DNA of 64,000 bases from JAFKFH01 sp017307375 (GCA_965229335.1 OZ245874.1:7006001-7070000); one strand, 5' to 3'. Positions 48,430 through 58,211 are shown, counted from the stretch's first letter. Notes: generated by a model not told the origin, from the letters alone. Numbers and translations are program-made.

Positions 48430-50304
48430 ATGCACGAGGCCAATCAATTCGACCTGCTGCGGACCCGGCGCTTCCTGCCGCTGTTCCTGACCCAGTTCGC
48501 CAACGCCTTCAACGACAATCTCTACAAGAACGCCCTGATGGTGTTCCTGACGCTGACCCTGCCCGCGGCCGAGGCGCCGGCGCTGCTCAATCTCTGCGCG
48601 GGCCTGTTCATCCTGCCGTTCTTCCTGTTCTCGGCCACGGCCGGCCAGCTGGCCGAGACCATCGACAAGGCGCGGATCATCCGCACGATCAAGCTGGCCG
48701 AGATCGGCATCATGGGCGTGGGCGCCACGGGCTTCGTCCTCGGCGCCACCTGGGTGCTGGTGGCCGCCCTGTTCCTGATGGGCGTGCATTCGACCTTCTT
48801 CGGGCCGATCAAATACGCGATCCTGCCCCAGCATCTGCGGCGCGACGAACTGATCGGCGGCAACGGGCTGATCGACATGGGCACGTTCCTGGCGATCCTG
48901 CTCGGCACCATCCTCGGCGGTGCGGCGATCGGCACGGCCGCGGGCCCCGCACTGGTCGGGACCGTCATCGTCGTCATGGCGATGGCCGGTTACGCGATCA
49001 GCCGCCGCGTCCCTGTCGCCCAGCCGACGGCACCCGACCTCAGGATCGACTGGAACCCGGTCACCGCGACGATCGATTGCCTGCGCATCATCAGGGGCAC
49101 GCGCTCGGTCTTCCTGTCGGTCCTGGGCATTTCCTGGTTCTTCATGCTGGGGACGACCTACCTGACCCAGCTGCCGCTCTACGTCAAGGAAACGCTGGGC
49201 GGCGATGCCGGCACGATCACCGCGCTGCTGACCGTCTTTTCGGTCGGCGTCGGCACCGGCTCGCTGCTGTGCGAAAAGCTGTCGGGACGCATGGTCGAGC
49301 TGGGGCTGGTGCCGTTCGGTGCGCTGGGCCTGATCGGGTTCGGCTTCGACCTCTACTTTGCCGATACGACGCCGTGGACCGGCACCTTGCGGCCGATCGG
49401 GGCGATCATGGCGGACCCGGCGATCTGGCGGGTGCTGGTCGACCTGTTCGGCATCGGGCTGTTCGGCGGCTTCTACGTCGTGCCGCTGTTTGCCATGCTG
49501 CAGACCCGCGCCGCGCCGGAAGTCCGCGCACGCGTCATTGCCGCCAACAACATCGTCAATGCCGGTTGCATGGTGCTGGCCGCCGTCACCGGCATCGTGG
49601 CGCTGGGCCCGCTCGGCTGGTCGGTGCCGCAGCTTTATCTGCTGTTTGCCGTCCTCAATATCCCGGTGGCGCTCTACATCTTCACGCTGCTGCCGGAATT
49701 CCTGATGCGCTTCCTGGTCTGGATCCTGACCAGCGTGTGCTATCGCATCGAACGTCGCGACCTCGACAGGATTCCGGCTGATGGCCCGGTGCTGCTGGTC
49801 TGCAACCATGTCAGCTTCGTCGACGCGCTGATCATCGCCGGCTCGTGCCGGCGGCCGGTCCGTTTCGTGATGGAAGCGGCGATCTACCGCCTGCCGGTGC
49901 TGAACTTCGTCTTCCGCGTCGCCGGCGCCGTGCCGATCGCCTCGCGCCGTCGCGACCCCGCCGTCTACGAGGCCGCCTTCGCCCGCATCGCGCTCTACCT
50001 GCGCGAGGGCGAGCCGGTCTGCATCTTCCCCGAAGGCAAGCTGACCCAGGATGGGGAGATCGACGACTTCAGGGCCGGCGTCGGCCGCATCCTGCAGGAA
50101 ACCCCGGTACCGGTGGTCCCGCTGGCGTTGAGCGGGCTGTGGGGCAGCCTGTTCTCCTACGCGCGCGGGCCGGCACGGGCCGGGATTCTGCGCCGCTTCT
50201 GGGCCCGGCTGCGGCTGGCGGCGGGCGATGCCATCGCGCCGGAGGCCGCGACCCCCGAAACCCTGCGGGCGGAGGTCGCGGCACTGCGCGGCGACTGGCG
50301 CTAG
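48430..50304 (+). CDS. MFS lysophospholipid-transporter domain fused to a PlsC-type acyltransferase
   Basis: 624 residues from the ATG at 48430. Residues 1-420 are an LplT-like MFS (FLPLFLTQFANAFNDNLYKNALMV). Residues 440-624 are a PlsC acyltransferase with CNHVSFVDALII (the NHxxxxD motif) and FPEGKLTQDGE. The usual Aas proteins carry an acyl-ACP ligase after this; it is missing here, so the protein ends after the acyltransferase. It probably flips 2-acyl-lysophospholipid inward and re-acylates it with a separate acyl donor. Its stop overlaps the class V aminotransferase stop (CTAG). The N-terminal start is supported by conserved membrane helices, not a clear ribosome binding site. Confidence 0.92.
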   Translation: MHEANQFDLLRTRRFLPLFLTQFANAFNDNLYKNALMVFLTLTLPAAEAPALLNLCAGLFILPFFLFSATAGQLAETIDKARIIRTIKLAEIGIMGVGATGFVLGATWVLVAALFLMGVHSTFFGPIKYAILPQHLRRDELIGGNGLIDMGTFLAILLGTILGGAAIGTAAGPALVGTVIVVMAMAGYAISRRVPVAQPTAPDLRIDWNPVTATIDCLRIIRGTRSVFLSVLGISWFFMLGTTYLTQLPLYVKETLGGDAGTITALLTVFSVGVGTGSLLCEKLSGRMVELGLVPFGALGLIGFGFDLYFADTTPWTGTLRPIGAIMADPAIWRVLVDLFGIGLFGGFYVVPLFAMLQTRAAPEVRARVIAANNIVNAGCMVLAAVTGIVALGPLGWSVPQLYLLFAVLNIPVALYIFTLLPEFLMRFLVWILTSVCYRIERRDLDRIPADGPVLLVCNHVSFVDALIIAGSCRRPVRFVMEAAIYRLPVLNFVFRVAGAVPIASRRRDPAVYEAAFARIALYLREGEPVCIFPEGKLTQDGEIDDFRAGVGRILQETPVPVVPLALSGLWGSLFSYARGPARAGILRRFWARLRLAAGDAIAPEAATPETLRAEVAALRGDWR

Positions 50305-51485
50305 GCCGGCTCCTCCGCGGCCAGCCAGGCGATCGCCTGGCTGACGCCGTGCCGGCCATGGGGGATCTTCAGAGCCGCCAGCGCGGTCTCGATGCCGGCG
50401 AGCACGCCGAGGATCGTCGGCGCGTTGATGTGGCCCATATGGGCGATGCGAAAACCCTGGCCGCGGCGCTCGCCGATGGTGGTGCCCAGCACGATGCCCA
50501 GGCGCTCGCGGCAATAGCCCATCAATGCCTTGGTCCGGGTCTCCTCCATCAGGATCATCGTCACCGAATCGGCGCGCTCGGCGGGATCGAGGATGTTGAA
50601 TTCGAGCGCCCCTTCCGCGGCCCAGGCTGCGACCGCCCGCCGCGTCGCCTCGGCCAGCAGCCGGTGACGCCGCAACATCCGCTCGATACCCTCCTCGTTG
50701 ATCAGGTCGAGGGCCTGGCGCAGCCCGAACAGCAGATGCTCGGGGCAGGTGCCGCAATAGCGCTTGTAGTGCTCGGGCCCGTCGCGGAACGTCCAGTCCC
50801 AGTACAGGGTGCGCAGATCGGCGGTTGCATGGGCTGCCTTCGCCTTCGGCCCGGCCGCGACGAAGGACAGGCCCGGCGTCGACATCAGCGCCTTCTGCGG
50901 CGCCGAGACCGCGACATCGACCCCCCAGCCATCCATCTCGAACGGCACGGCGGCAAGCGAGGCGACCAGATCGGCCATGAACAGGGCCGGGTGGCCGGCG
51001 GCGTCGATCGCCCGGCGCAAGGCGGCCAGATCGTTGATCACCGCAGACGCGGTATCGACCTGGGCGACCATCACGGCCTTGATGCGATGGCCGGTGTCGG
51101 CGGCAAGCCGGGCCTGCAGCTGGGCGGGGTCGACAGCCTTGCGCCAGTCACCCGGCAGGACCTCGATCTCCAGCCCGAGCATCCGGCCCATCTCGCCCCA
51201 GCCGCGGGCAAACAGGCCGGATTCGAGCACCAGCACCAGGTCGCCGCGGCGCAGCGTGTTGGTCAGCGCCGCTTCCCAGGCGCCATGGCCGTTGGCGGCA
51301 TAGATGTAGACGTCGCCGTCGGTGCGATGCAACGCGCGCAGATCGGCAAGGCAGGACAGCGTGATGGCTTCCAGCGGCGGGGCATAGAGATCGATGGCCG
51401 GACGGTGCATCGCCGTCAGCACGCTGTCCGGAATCATCGTCGGTCCCGGCGTCATCAGGAATTCGCGGCCACGGGCCAGGGTCAT
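50301..51485 (-). CDS. Class V (alanine/serine-glyoxylate type) aminotransferase
   Basis: 394 residues from the ATG at 51485 behind GGGGA. Features: REFLMTPGPTMIPDSVL at the N-terminus, YAANGHGAWEAALTN in the pyridoxal-binding region, and the Schiff-base lysine in VSAPQKALMSTPGLSF. The MTPGPT opening and SAPQK motif are typical of archaeal/bacterial alanine-glyoxylate and pyridoxamine/taurine-type transaminases. It is divergent from the FAD monooxygenase with a 200-nt gap. Together they might handle an N-heterocycle or amino acid, but no specific pathway can be assigned. Confidence 0.9.
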   Translation of the reverse strand: MTLARGREFLMTPGPTMIPDSVLTAMHRPAIDLYAPPLEAITLSCLADLRALHRTDGDVYIYAANGHGAWEAALTNTLRRGDLVLVLESGLFARGWGEMGRMLGLEIEVLPGDWRKAVDPAQLQARLAADTGHRIKAVMVAQVDTASAVINDLAALRRAIDAAGHPALFMADLVASLAAVPFEMDGWGVDVAVSAPQKALMSTPGLSFVAAGPKAKAAHATADLRTLYWDWTFRDGPEHYKRYCGTCPEHLLFGLRQALDLINEEGIERMLRRHRLLAEATRRAVAAWAAEGALEFNILDPAERADSVTMILMEETRTKALMGYCRERLGIVLGTTIGERRGQGFRIAHMGHINAPTILGVLAGIETALAALKIPHGRHGVSQAIAWLAAEEPA

Positions 51486-51685
51486 GATACTTGTTCCCCA
51501 AGACTTGAACGAGGCGCCATCCTGGCCAAAGCGCCGGCCGCGGGCAACCGGTTCGCATCGGGGCCGGGCCGGTCCGCATCTCATACGTTGGTTCACACGA
51601 CCGAAGCCAACGTAGACTGCCGCCGGTCGACCCGGCATGTGACAGTTTCGGCGTCATCAACTGGAACATGCCGGAGCAGACAGCC

Positions 51686-52813
51686 ATGAGCCTTCGCATC
51701 CTCGTCGTCGGCGGATCGATCGGCGGCCTGTTCGCCGCGGTCCTGCTCGCCCGCGCCGGCTTCGACGTCACGGTGACCGAGCGGTCCGAGCACGGGCTGG
51801 AGGGGCGCGGCGCCGGGCTGGTCGCCCAGCGCGAGGTCTTTGCCATGCTGAGGGAAGCCGGGATCGAGCACGTTGCCAGGGTCGGGGTTACCGCCTACGA
51901 GCGGATCCATCTCGACCGCCAGGGCACGATCATCCGTCGCGAGCACATGCCGCAGACGCAGCTGTCATGGGACGTGCTGTTTCGCACGTTCCGCGATCTG
52001 GTGCCGGACGCGCGCTATCGGATCAAGGCGAAGGCGGTGATGGTGCAGTCCGACGGGTCGGGCGCCCGCGTCCGCTATGCCGACGGCCACGAGGAGACGG
52101 CCGACCTGATCGTCGGTGCGGACGGCATCGGGTCGGTCGTGCGCGAAACGGTCACCGGCGCCGGCGTCGGCCCGCGCTATGTCGGCTATGCCACCTGGCG
52201 CGGCCTGGTGCCCGAGACCGAGATGCCGGCGTCGGCCGCGCACCAGCTGTTCGACCGCTTCGCCTTTCACGACGGCCCCGGCTCGCACATCCTCGGCTAT
52301 CTGGTACCCGGTGCGGACGGCGCGACCGAGCCGGGACGGCGGCGCTACAACTGGGTCTGGTATCGGCCCTATGCGATCGCCGATCTCGACCGCATCCTGG
52401 TTGATACCGGTGGCGTGAAGCGACCGTTCTCGCTTGCGCCGGGCCATGTCCGGCCGGAAATCGCGAGGCTGGTCCGGGCGCAGGCGGCCGAATTGCTGCC
52501 GGCATCGTTCGCGGCGGCGGTGGCGGCCGAGCCACGGCCCTTCATCCACGCGATTTTCGACCATGCCCCGCCCCGGATGGTCCGCGCCCGTGTCGCGTTG
52601 CTGGGCGATGCCGCCTTCGTGGCCAGGCCGCATACCGCGATGGGGGTCGCCAAGGCAGCGGGCGATGCCTTTGCGCTGCGCGACGCGCTGTTGGCGCACC
52701 GCGACATCGGCGCAGCACTGGCAGCCTATCAGGCTGAACGCGTACCGGCAGGCCAGGCGATCGTCGCCTACGGCCAGAGGCTGGGACGGGGGCTCGATCT
52801 GGCTGACTCCTGA
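51686..52813 (+). CDS. FAD-dependent aromatic monooxygenase (PHBH/dihydroxypyridine-hydroxylase-like)
   Basis: 375 residues from the ATG at 51686 (GGAGCAG upstream); an ATG at 51668 would add 6 residues. FAD motif ILVVGGSIGGLFAAVLLARAG, the middle motif DLIVGADGIGSVVRETV and the C-terminal RVALLGDAAFVARPHTAMGVAKA are those of class A flavoprotein hydroxylases. The pattern SIGGL and PHTAMGVAKAA matches 2,6-dihydroxypyridine hydroxylase relatives. It would hydroxylate an aromatic or heteroaromatic acid with NAD(P)H and O2. Substrate unknown. Confidence 0.9.
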   Translation: MSLRILVVGGSIGGLFAAVLLARAGFDVTVTERSEHGLEGRGAGLVAQREVFAMLREAGIEHVARVGVTAYERIHLDRQGTIIRREHMPQTQLSWDVLFRTFRDLVPDARYRIKAKAVMVQSDGSGARVRYADGHEETADLIVGADGIGSVVRETVTGAGVGPRYVGYATWRGLVPETEMPASAAHQLFDRFAFHDGPGSHILGYLVPGADGATEPGRRRYNWVWYRPYAIADLDRILVDTGGVKRPFSLAPGHVRPEIARLVRAQAAELLPASFAAAVAAEPRPFIHAIFDHAPPRMVRARVALLGDAAFVARPHTAMGVAKAAGDAFALRDALLAHRDIGAALAAYQAERVPAGQAIVAYGQRLGRGLDLADS

Positions 52814-52842
52814 TCGCCGGCAGGCACGCGGCGTGGGCCGGG

Positions 52843-55800
52843 TCAGCCGGGGGCACGGGGAATGCGCACGAGGAACATACTGCCCCTGTCCGGTACCGAG
52901 CGGACGGCGAGCGAGCCGCCATGCAACTCCATGATCGAACGGCAGATGGCCAGGCCAACGCCCATCCCGCTCGCCTTCGTGGTGAAGAAGGGCTGGAAGA
53001 CGCGCGCGACCACGTCGTCCGACATGCCGCAGCCGGTATCTTCGATCGCAACCTCGATATCGTCCTGCCCAAGCGACGTGCCGATGCGCAGGCGCCGCTC
53101 GCGCGCGCCGACACCGGCCATCGACTGGATCGCGTTGGTCACGATATTGAAGACGACCTGCTGGATCTGGACCTCGTTGGCCATGACCATCGCCCGGCCG
53201 GTATCGGCGCTGACGGCCAGGTCGATGCCGTGCTCGGCCAAATCGCCGGCGACGAGCTTGAGGACATCGTCGACGACATCCTCGATCGCAACCAGGCCCA
53301 GCTTCGAAGGTGACTGCGTCACCAGGGAACGCAGGGCGGCGATGATGTCGGCAGCGCGCCGCCCGGCCTGACCGATGCTCTGCAGGCTGTTGGTCACCTC
53401 GGCAAGATCGGGCTGTGCGCGGTTGAGCCAGCGCAGGCCGGCATTGGCTTGCGCGATCACGCTGGCGAGTGGCTGGTTGATCTCGTGGGCGATCGAGGTC
53501 GCGAAGCTGCCCATCGCCGTCAGCTGGTTCGCGCGGGCCAGTTCGCTTCGTGCCTCGCGCAGCTGGAATTCGGCCTGGGCGCGACGCAGGTTCTCGTCCA
53601 TCAGGTCGCCGTAGAGGCGCGCCGCATCCAGCGAAACGGCCGCCTGGGGGGCGAGAACCTCGAGCATCGCGATGCGGCGGGGGGTGAAGACGTCGGCGGC
53701 CAGGGCATTCTCCAGGTAGAGCAGGCCAACCAGATCGCCACGCTTTACGAGCGGGATGCAGGCGAGGGATCGGATGCTGCGCCCGGCGAGCGACAATCCG
53801 CGCTGCGCCGCCTCGACGGCCGCGTCGGCCAGGGTGACCGCCTTGCCGGTGCGCAGCACCGTCTTGAGTACCGATGGCGGCATGAGCTCGTCGGCTGCGG
53901 CGGACGGCCGCAGATCGATTTCGACAGCCTGCGCGCGCACGCGCGCGACCGCCTCGACGAGCGGCTCGCCGTGACGCATGAGCAGCAGTACGCCGGACTG
54001 GGCCCCGGCATGGATGATCATGCTTTTCATCAGCGAGCGCACGACCTGTTCCAGACCGACCTCTTCCGCCAGGGTCTGTGCGGCCGTCGTCATCACCGAG
54101 AGATCGAGCTCATCCTGCAGTCTCGCCGGCGCAACGGGCGATGCGCGGATATCGGTGGGCATCGGCAGATGCCTGGCAAGCTGGGCGGCCTTACCCTCGG
54201 CGCCCCAGTCCCGGTAACACTGGATGGCATTCCGCAGGCAGCCCTGTGCCGGTGCCTGGAGGTTCATCTCGCCATAGAGATAGGATGCCAGTTCCTGCGC
54301 CAGGGCCTGGTCGTGGACGAACCGTGCCCGGGCCGCGGCAGCGGCAGCCTGCTCATAGAGTTCCATGGCTTCGATGCGCCGCCCGGCAAGACGGGCAGCT
54401 TCGGCCTCGAGCAGCAGATGCTTGCAGGAAAAGGTCTCCGGGTTGAGCGCCGCCCATGACCTGAAGCGTTCCCGCGCCACTGCCATCCGGTCGAGACGTC
54501 CGGCAGAATGGTATCCTGTGATCGTCACGCGGGCATGTGCCAGGGCCAGGTAGAAGCAGTTGTTGGCCGTATCAATATGCGCCGGTGCGGCCCATGCCAT
54601 GACCTCCGCCTCTTCGAGATGACGAAGCGCATTTTCCAGGCGGCCGAGAAAAAAGGATTGCAGCCCGGCATAGTGCCTGACCCAGAAGCGGGTCGCGACG
54701 GACGAGGCGTCGATCTCGCCATCCGGTATCGCGTCCGGCACGTCTTCGACACCGAGGGCCTCGACGAAGGCAAGCTGTGCGGCCAGGATCAGCTCGATGT
54801 CGCCATAGCCGATGCGCCGGGTCATCGCGATGCTGTCGGCGAGTTCGGATCGGATCCAGTCGAGACGCGTGCCCATGACGAGCATGTCCGACGCAATGTG
54901 ATTGCGCGCATAGCATGCCATGCCGAGGTCGCCTGCCGCCTGTCCGACACGGGCACCGTCGCGGGCATGGCCGAGCGCCGTCCGCATCGGCAAGGTCCAG
55001 GCGCTGACCTGATCCAGGGCCAGCAGTGCCGCCGTCCGCTGCGCCTCGTAGCCGTCGCGCCGCGCGAGCGTGCTGGCGGCTAGTGCATAGGCCGCGCCCT
55101 GGGCATAGTCACCGAAATAATGCGCGCCCAGCACGCCGAACCAGGCCAGGCCATAGGCCGATTCGGGCGCCGTGCCATGGGCGAGCGTCAGTTCGACGAT
55201 CTTGATGACATGCAGGAATCGCAGCTCGCCCTCGACAAAGAACGACGAGATCAGCGTCGACAGCAGTGAGAGGGCGGATCGGGCACGCCGATCGGTCATC
55301 TCGGGGAGCGCCACGAGATCGTCGATGGTGACGGCGTCGAGCTTGGCGAGGCAGCGCTGGTAAATGGCCGCCAGGGCATCGGAGCCGACAGTCACATCGA
55401 GTTCGATATCGAGCGCGCGCAGACCTTCTAGCGAGGCAGCGATGGCTAGGTCGTAGGATCCTCTGACCGTCAGGGCTATGGCCCTGAGCCGGCAAACCTC
55501 GGCCATGGCTGCCGGGTCGCGACAAAGCAGGGCCACGGCGTCGAGAGCGGCAAAGGCGTCGTCGACGCGGCCCAGGGCCAGCAGGCAATCACATCGCAAC
55601 CACTCGGCGTCGAAGATCAGCGAATCGGGGCTGTCGGCTGCGCCGCCCGTCATGATTCGCAGCATCAGTTCGACGAGATGAAGCGCACGCCCTGCCTCGC
55701 CCGCCGCTCGGGAGGTCCGTGCGGCGAGCAGCAGGATCCGGGCGTAATGGGGGCGCTCCCGGGCCGATAGGCAATCGATGTCGCAACGCTCGATCTGCGA

Positions 55801-57996
55801 GACGATCTCGAAGGCTGTATCGGGATCGGCATCGGGGCGGCATGCCGCAAGCTGGCGGGCGTTGCCCAGATGCCTGTGCGCCTTCTGGGCCGGCGACATG
55901 CTCGCATAGGCGGCGTCCAGCACGCGGTCATGAGCCAGCGCGAAATCGGAACCGGATCGCCGAAGCAGGCCCGCCTCGACGAGAGAATTCGCCGCTCGAA
56001 CCGTCTCCTCGAGGCTGGCGCCGCTGCGTTGCGCGACGAACGCCGCCGGAACCCGCCCGCCCAGGCTTGCGCCGTGCTGCAGCAGGCGCCGCTGCAGCGG
56101 CGGCAGGGCGACGATGCGTTCGCGGATCAGCGCGCCGATCTCGTGGCGATGGGTGCGATCGTCGTCGCTCAGGACCCATTTCTGCCTGTCGGCGGCGAAC
56201 AGAAGGATCTTCTCCTCCAGCATCCGCTGCAGAAGCTGAGCGATATGGAACGGATTTCCATCGGTCTCCCGGTAGACCCGGGCCGCTATGGGGCGGATGT
56301 CGTCCGGCACGCTCTTCAGGATGAAGGCCACGAGCGCCCCGCTATCCTGTTCGGTCAGCGGCGGCACAAGAAGCTCGTCGGCGAATGCAGGCGAGTTGCG
56401 CGCGAGATCGAGCAAATCCTTGAGCGGCTCGCGGTTTCGGGCGTCGGCGCGGAAGCTTCCGACAATGAAGAGATGCGCCGGCGGCTCGGTGCACAACTGC
56501 CGGACGACCGCCAGACTCGCCTGATCGAACCACTGGAGATCGTCCATGAACAAAACCAGCGGCACGTCCACCGAAGCCAGCTTGCCGAACGTGTCGGCGA
56601 TGATGCGGGCGGAGCGGATCTGCGCCAGGTGTGCCGGCACATCGGCCAGATTCGGCGCGTCGGCGGGCACGATCGCCAGGTCGGGGACCAGATCGGCCAG
56701 GACGCGGCCGCAACCGGCGAGCGACGCTAGCCGGGCCCTTGCCGCGTCCAACGCCTGTTCGTCGCCGCCCGTCAGGCGCGCAAGTACGATGCGCAGCGCC
56801 TGGGCCAGGGGGGCGAACGGGGTTCCCGCGTGAAGCTTCACACCTTTGCCCGTGGCGCAGATCACCGCCGCATCGCCCAGATCGGCCAGCAATGCCTCGA
56901 CGAGCGTCGATTTCCCGGCACCCGGTTCACCCGACACGAACACGATGCGCCGATCGGAAGATGCACGGAATCCGGCATAGTGATCGGCGAGCGCCCTGAG
57001 TTCGCGATGGCGGCCGAATAGCTGGGTGGAAAAGCGGGGCAGTTCGGCGAACTCGCTGCGGGCCAGGGGAAAGTCCTCGGCCTTGCCCGTTGCCGCGATG
57101 GAGCTGGATACACGCGACAGGTCGGCATGGAGCGCTGCCGCGGTCTGGTAGCGCTGTTTGGGATCCTTGTTCATCAGCTTGAGCAGGATCCGGTCGACGA
57201 CGTCAGGCACGTCGGGCCGGGCGAGGCGGATCGACGGCGCTTCCATCGCCACATGTGCGTGCAGCCAGTCCGGGATACTCGATGCCGCAAGCGGCAAGGC
57301 CCCGACGAGATGCTCGTAAAGCAGAACCCCGATCGAATAGAGATCCGTCCGTGCATCGACCGGAGAGGTTTCGGTGCGGATCAGTTCGGGGGCGGCATAG
57401 GCGACGTCGGATGCCGGGATGCGGCGTTCGCCGCGCGACGCCGGCTCGATCGGCGACAGCCCTTCGAAGCCGGTGAAGCGTATCCGCCCGTCCGGCTCGA
57501 TCAACACCTTGGCGGGGGAAAGGCCGCCATGGATGACACCGGCTTCATGCAGGCGCGTCAGCGCCGCGGCGACGCCCGAGGCCAGCTCCAGAAACGCGCC
57601 GAGGTCCATGGCCTCGGGCGGGTGTTCGGCAAGCGTCCGGGCGGCGCGGCGGGGATAAACGAGGGCAAGGCGTGCGTGATCGACGATGAAGGCCGGCACT
57701 TCGGCCAGCCCCTCGCCCAGAATCAGGCTCAAGCTCGCGTCGAGCTGAAGGCGATGAGCCGGCGGCGTATTCCAGTCTGCCAGGCGAATGGACCAGGCCC
57801 GGCCATCTGCGGCCCTTGCATGCAAAAGGTCGACGCCCGCCTCGCGTGCCCGGGCCGTAACCGTCAAACCCGTCCACCAGTCCGGCCCCTTCCTCGCCAG
57901 GCGGCTCGCGAGATCGTTGCCGAGCAGACCGGACGGATCCGATGCGGGACCGACGGCCGCCAGCGGCACGCCGGAAACATGACGGCTCGCGTTCAT
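52843..57996 (-). CDS. Giant kinase-like / AAA-ATPase / GAF / sensor histidine kinase
   Basis: 1717 residues, a trifunctional sensor. The N-terminal protein-kinase-like domain (1-300) has VIHGGLSPAKVLI and RIRFTGFEGL where the catalytic HRD and DFG motifs should be, so the catalytic Asp residues are gone, and the ATP Lys is replaced (WSIRLAD). An ATPase with P-loop GEPGAGKST (356-364) and a Walker B in LFMDDLQWFDQAS (near 480) follows. About 800 residues of TPR-like helices come next, then a GAF domain near 1310-1450. The C-terminus is a HisKA box with SIAHEINQPLA near 1501 and an ATPase with VFNIVTNAIQSM and GCGMSDDV. No response regulator is adjacent. Confidence 0.9.
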   Translation of the reverse strand: MNASRHVSGVPLAAVGPASDPSGLLGNDLASRLARKGPDWWTGLTVTARAREAGVDLLHARAADGRAWSIRLADWNTPPAHRLQLDASLSLILGEGLAEVPAFIVDHARLALVYPRRAARTLAEHPPEAMDLGAFLELASGVAAALTRLHEAGVIHGGLSPAKVLIEPDGRIRFTGFEGLSPIEPASRGERRIPASDVAYAAPELIRTETSPVDARTDLYSIGVLLYEHLVGALPLAASSIPDWLHAHVAMEAPSIRLARPDVPDVVDRILLKLMNKDPKQRYQTAAALHADLSRVSSSIAATGKAEDFPLARSEFAELPRFSTQLFGRHRELRALADHYAGFRASSDRRIVFVSGEPGAGKSTLVEALLADLGDAAVICATGKGVKLHAGTPFAPLAQALRIVLARLTGGDEQALDAARARLASLAGCGRVLADLVPDLAIVPADAPNLADVPAHLAQIRSARIIADTFGKLASVDVPLVLFMDDLQWFDQASLAVVRQLCTEPPAHLFIVGSFRADARNREPLKDLLDLARNSPAFADELLVPPLTEQDSGALVAFILKSVPDDIRPIAARVYRETDGNPFHIAQLLQRMLEEKILLFAADRQKWVLSDDDRTHRHEIGALIRERIVALPPLQRRLLQHGASLGGRVPAAFVAQRSGASLEETVRAANSLVEAGLLRRSGSDFALAHDRVLDAAYASMSPAQKAHRHLGNARQLAACRPDADPDTAFEIVSQIERCDIDCLSARERPHYARILLLAARTSRAAGEAGRALHLVELMLRIMTGGAADSPDSLIFDAEWLRCDCLLALGRVDDAFAALDAVALLCRDPAAMAEVCRLRAIALTVRGSYDLAIAASLEGLRALDIELDVTVGSDALAAIYQRCLAKLDAVTIDDLVALPEMTDRRARSALSLLSTLISSFFVEGELRFLHVIKIVELTLAHGTAPESAYGLAWFGVLGAHYFGDYAQGAAYALAASTLARRDGYEAQRTAALLALDQVSAWTLPMRTALGHARDGARVGQAAGDLGMACYARNHIASDMLVMGTRLDWIRSELADSIAMTRRIGYGDIELILAAQLAFVEALGVEDVPDAIPDGEIDASSVATRFWVRHYAGLQSFFLGRLENALRHLEEAEVMAWAAPAHIDTANNCFYLALAHARVTITGYHSAGRLDRMAVARERFRSWAALNPETFSCKHLLLEAEAARLAGRRIEAMELYEQAAAAAARARFVHDQALAQELASYLYGEMNLQAPAQGCLRNAIQCYRDWGAEGKAAQLARHLPMPTDIRASPVAPARLQDELDLSVMTTAAQTLAEEVGLEQVVRSLMKSMIIHAGAQSGVLLLMRHGEPLVEAVARVRAQAVEIDLRPSAAADELMPPSVLKTVLRTGKAVTLADAAVEAAQRGLSLAGRSIRSLACIPLVKRGDLVGLLYLENALAADVFTPRRIAMLEVLAPQAAVSLDAARLYGDLMDENLRRAQAEFQLREARSELARANQLTAMGSFATSIAHEINQPLASVIAQANAGLRWLNRAQPDLAEVTNSLQSIGQAGRRAADIIAALRSLVTQSPSKLGLVAIEDVVDDVLKLVAGDLAEHGIDLAVSADTGRAMVMANEVQIQQVVFNIVTNAIQSMAGVGARERRLRIGTSLGQDDIEVAIEDTGCGMSDDVVARVFQPFFTTKASGMGVGLAICRSIMELHGGSLAVRSVPDRGSMFLVRIPRAPG

Positions 57997-58098
57997 GGTC
58001 GCCTCTCATCGAGCGTCGTTGGCCATATTCGGGGGATCGCCGACCGGGACTTGGCCGATGATCACGGCACAATCTCCCGCGGATGCCTCGGTCTCGTC

Positions 58099-58136
58099 TT
58101 TGCCGGGATTGGCGTTTTGTTTGCCGGAATTGACGT
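58099..58136. promoter_or_regulatory. Direct repeat with 21-bp period upstream of the AraC gene
   Basis: TTTGCCGGGATTGGCGT (58099-58115) and TTTGCCGGAATTGACGT (58120-58136) are 15/17 identical and repeat every 21 bp, two helical turns. The second copy contains TTGACG, which can be a -35 box, with TTCAGG 17 nt further on as a weak -10. This is the layout of sites for an AraC-type activator next to the promoter, 76 nt before the gene. Confidence 0.6.
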
Positions 58137-58211
58137 ACTTGATCAGCGGGGCTTCAGGCCCGAAGATCAGGGGACGCGCAGGAACCCGCGCTGCCTTTCG
58201 AGGAGACCATC

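Noticed and set aside
46927..50757. 1276-codon minus-strand frame joining the MFS transporter with sequence antisense to the MFS-PlsC and aminotransferase genes
   Set aside because: Only its C-terminal part (start 48351) is a real transporter; the rest is antisense to clear genes.
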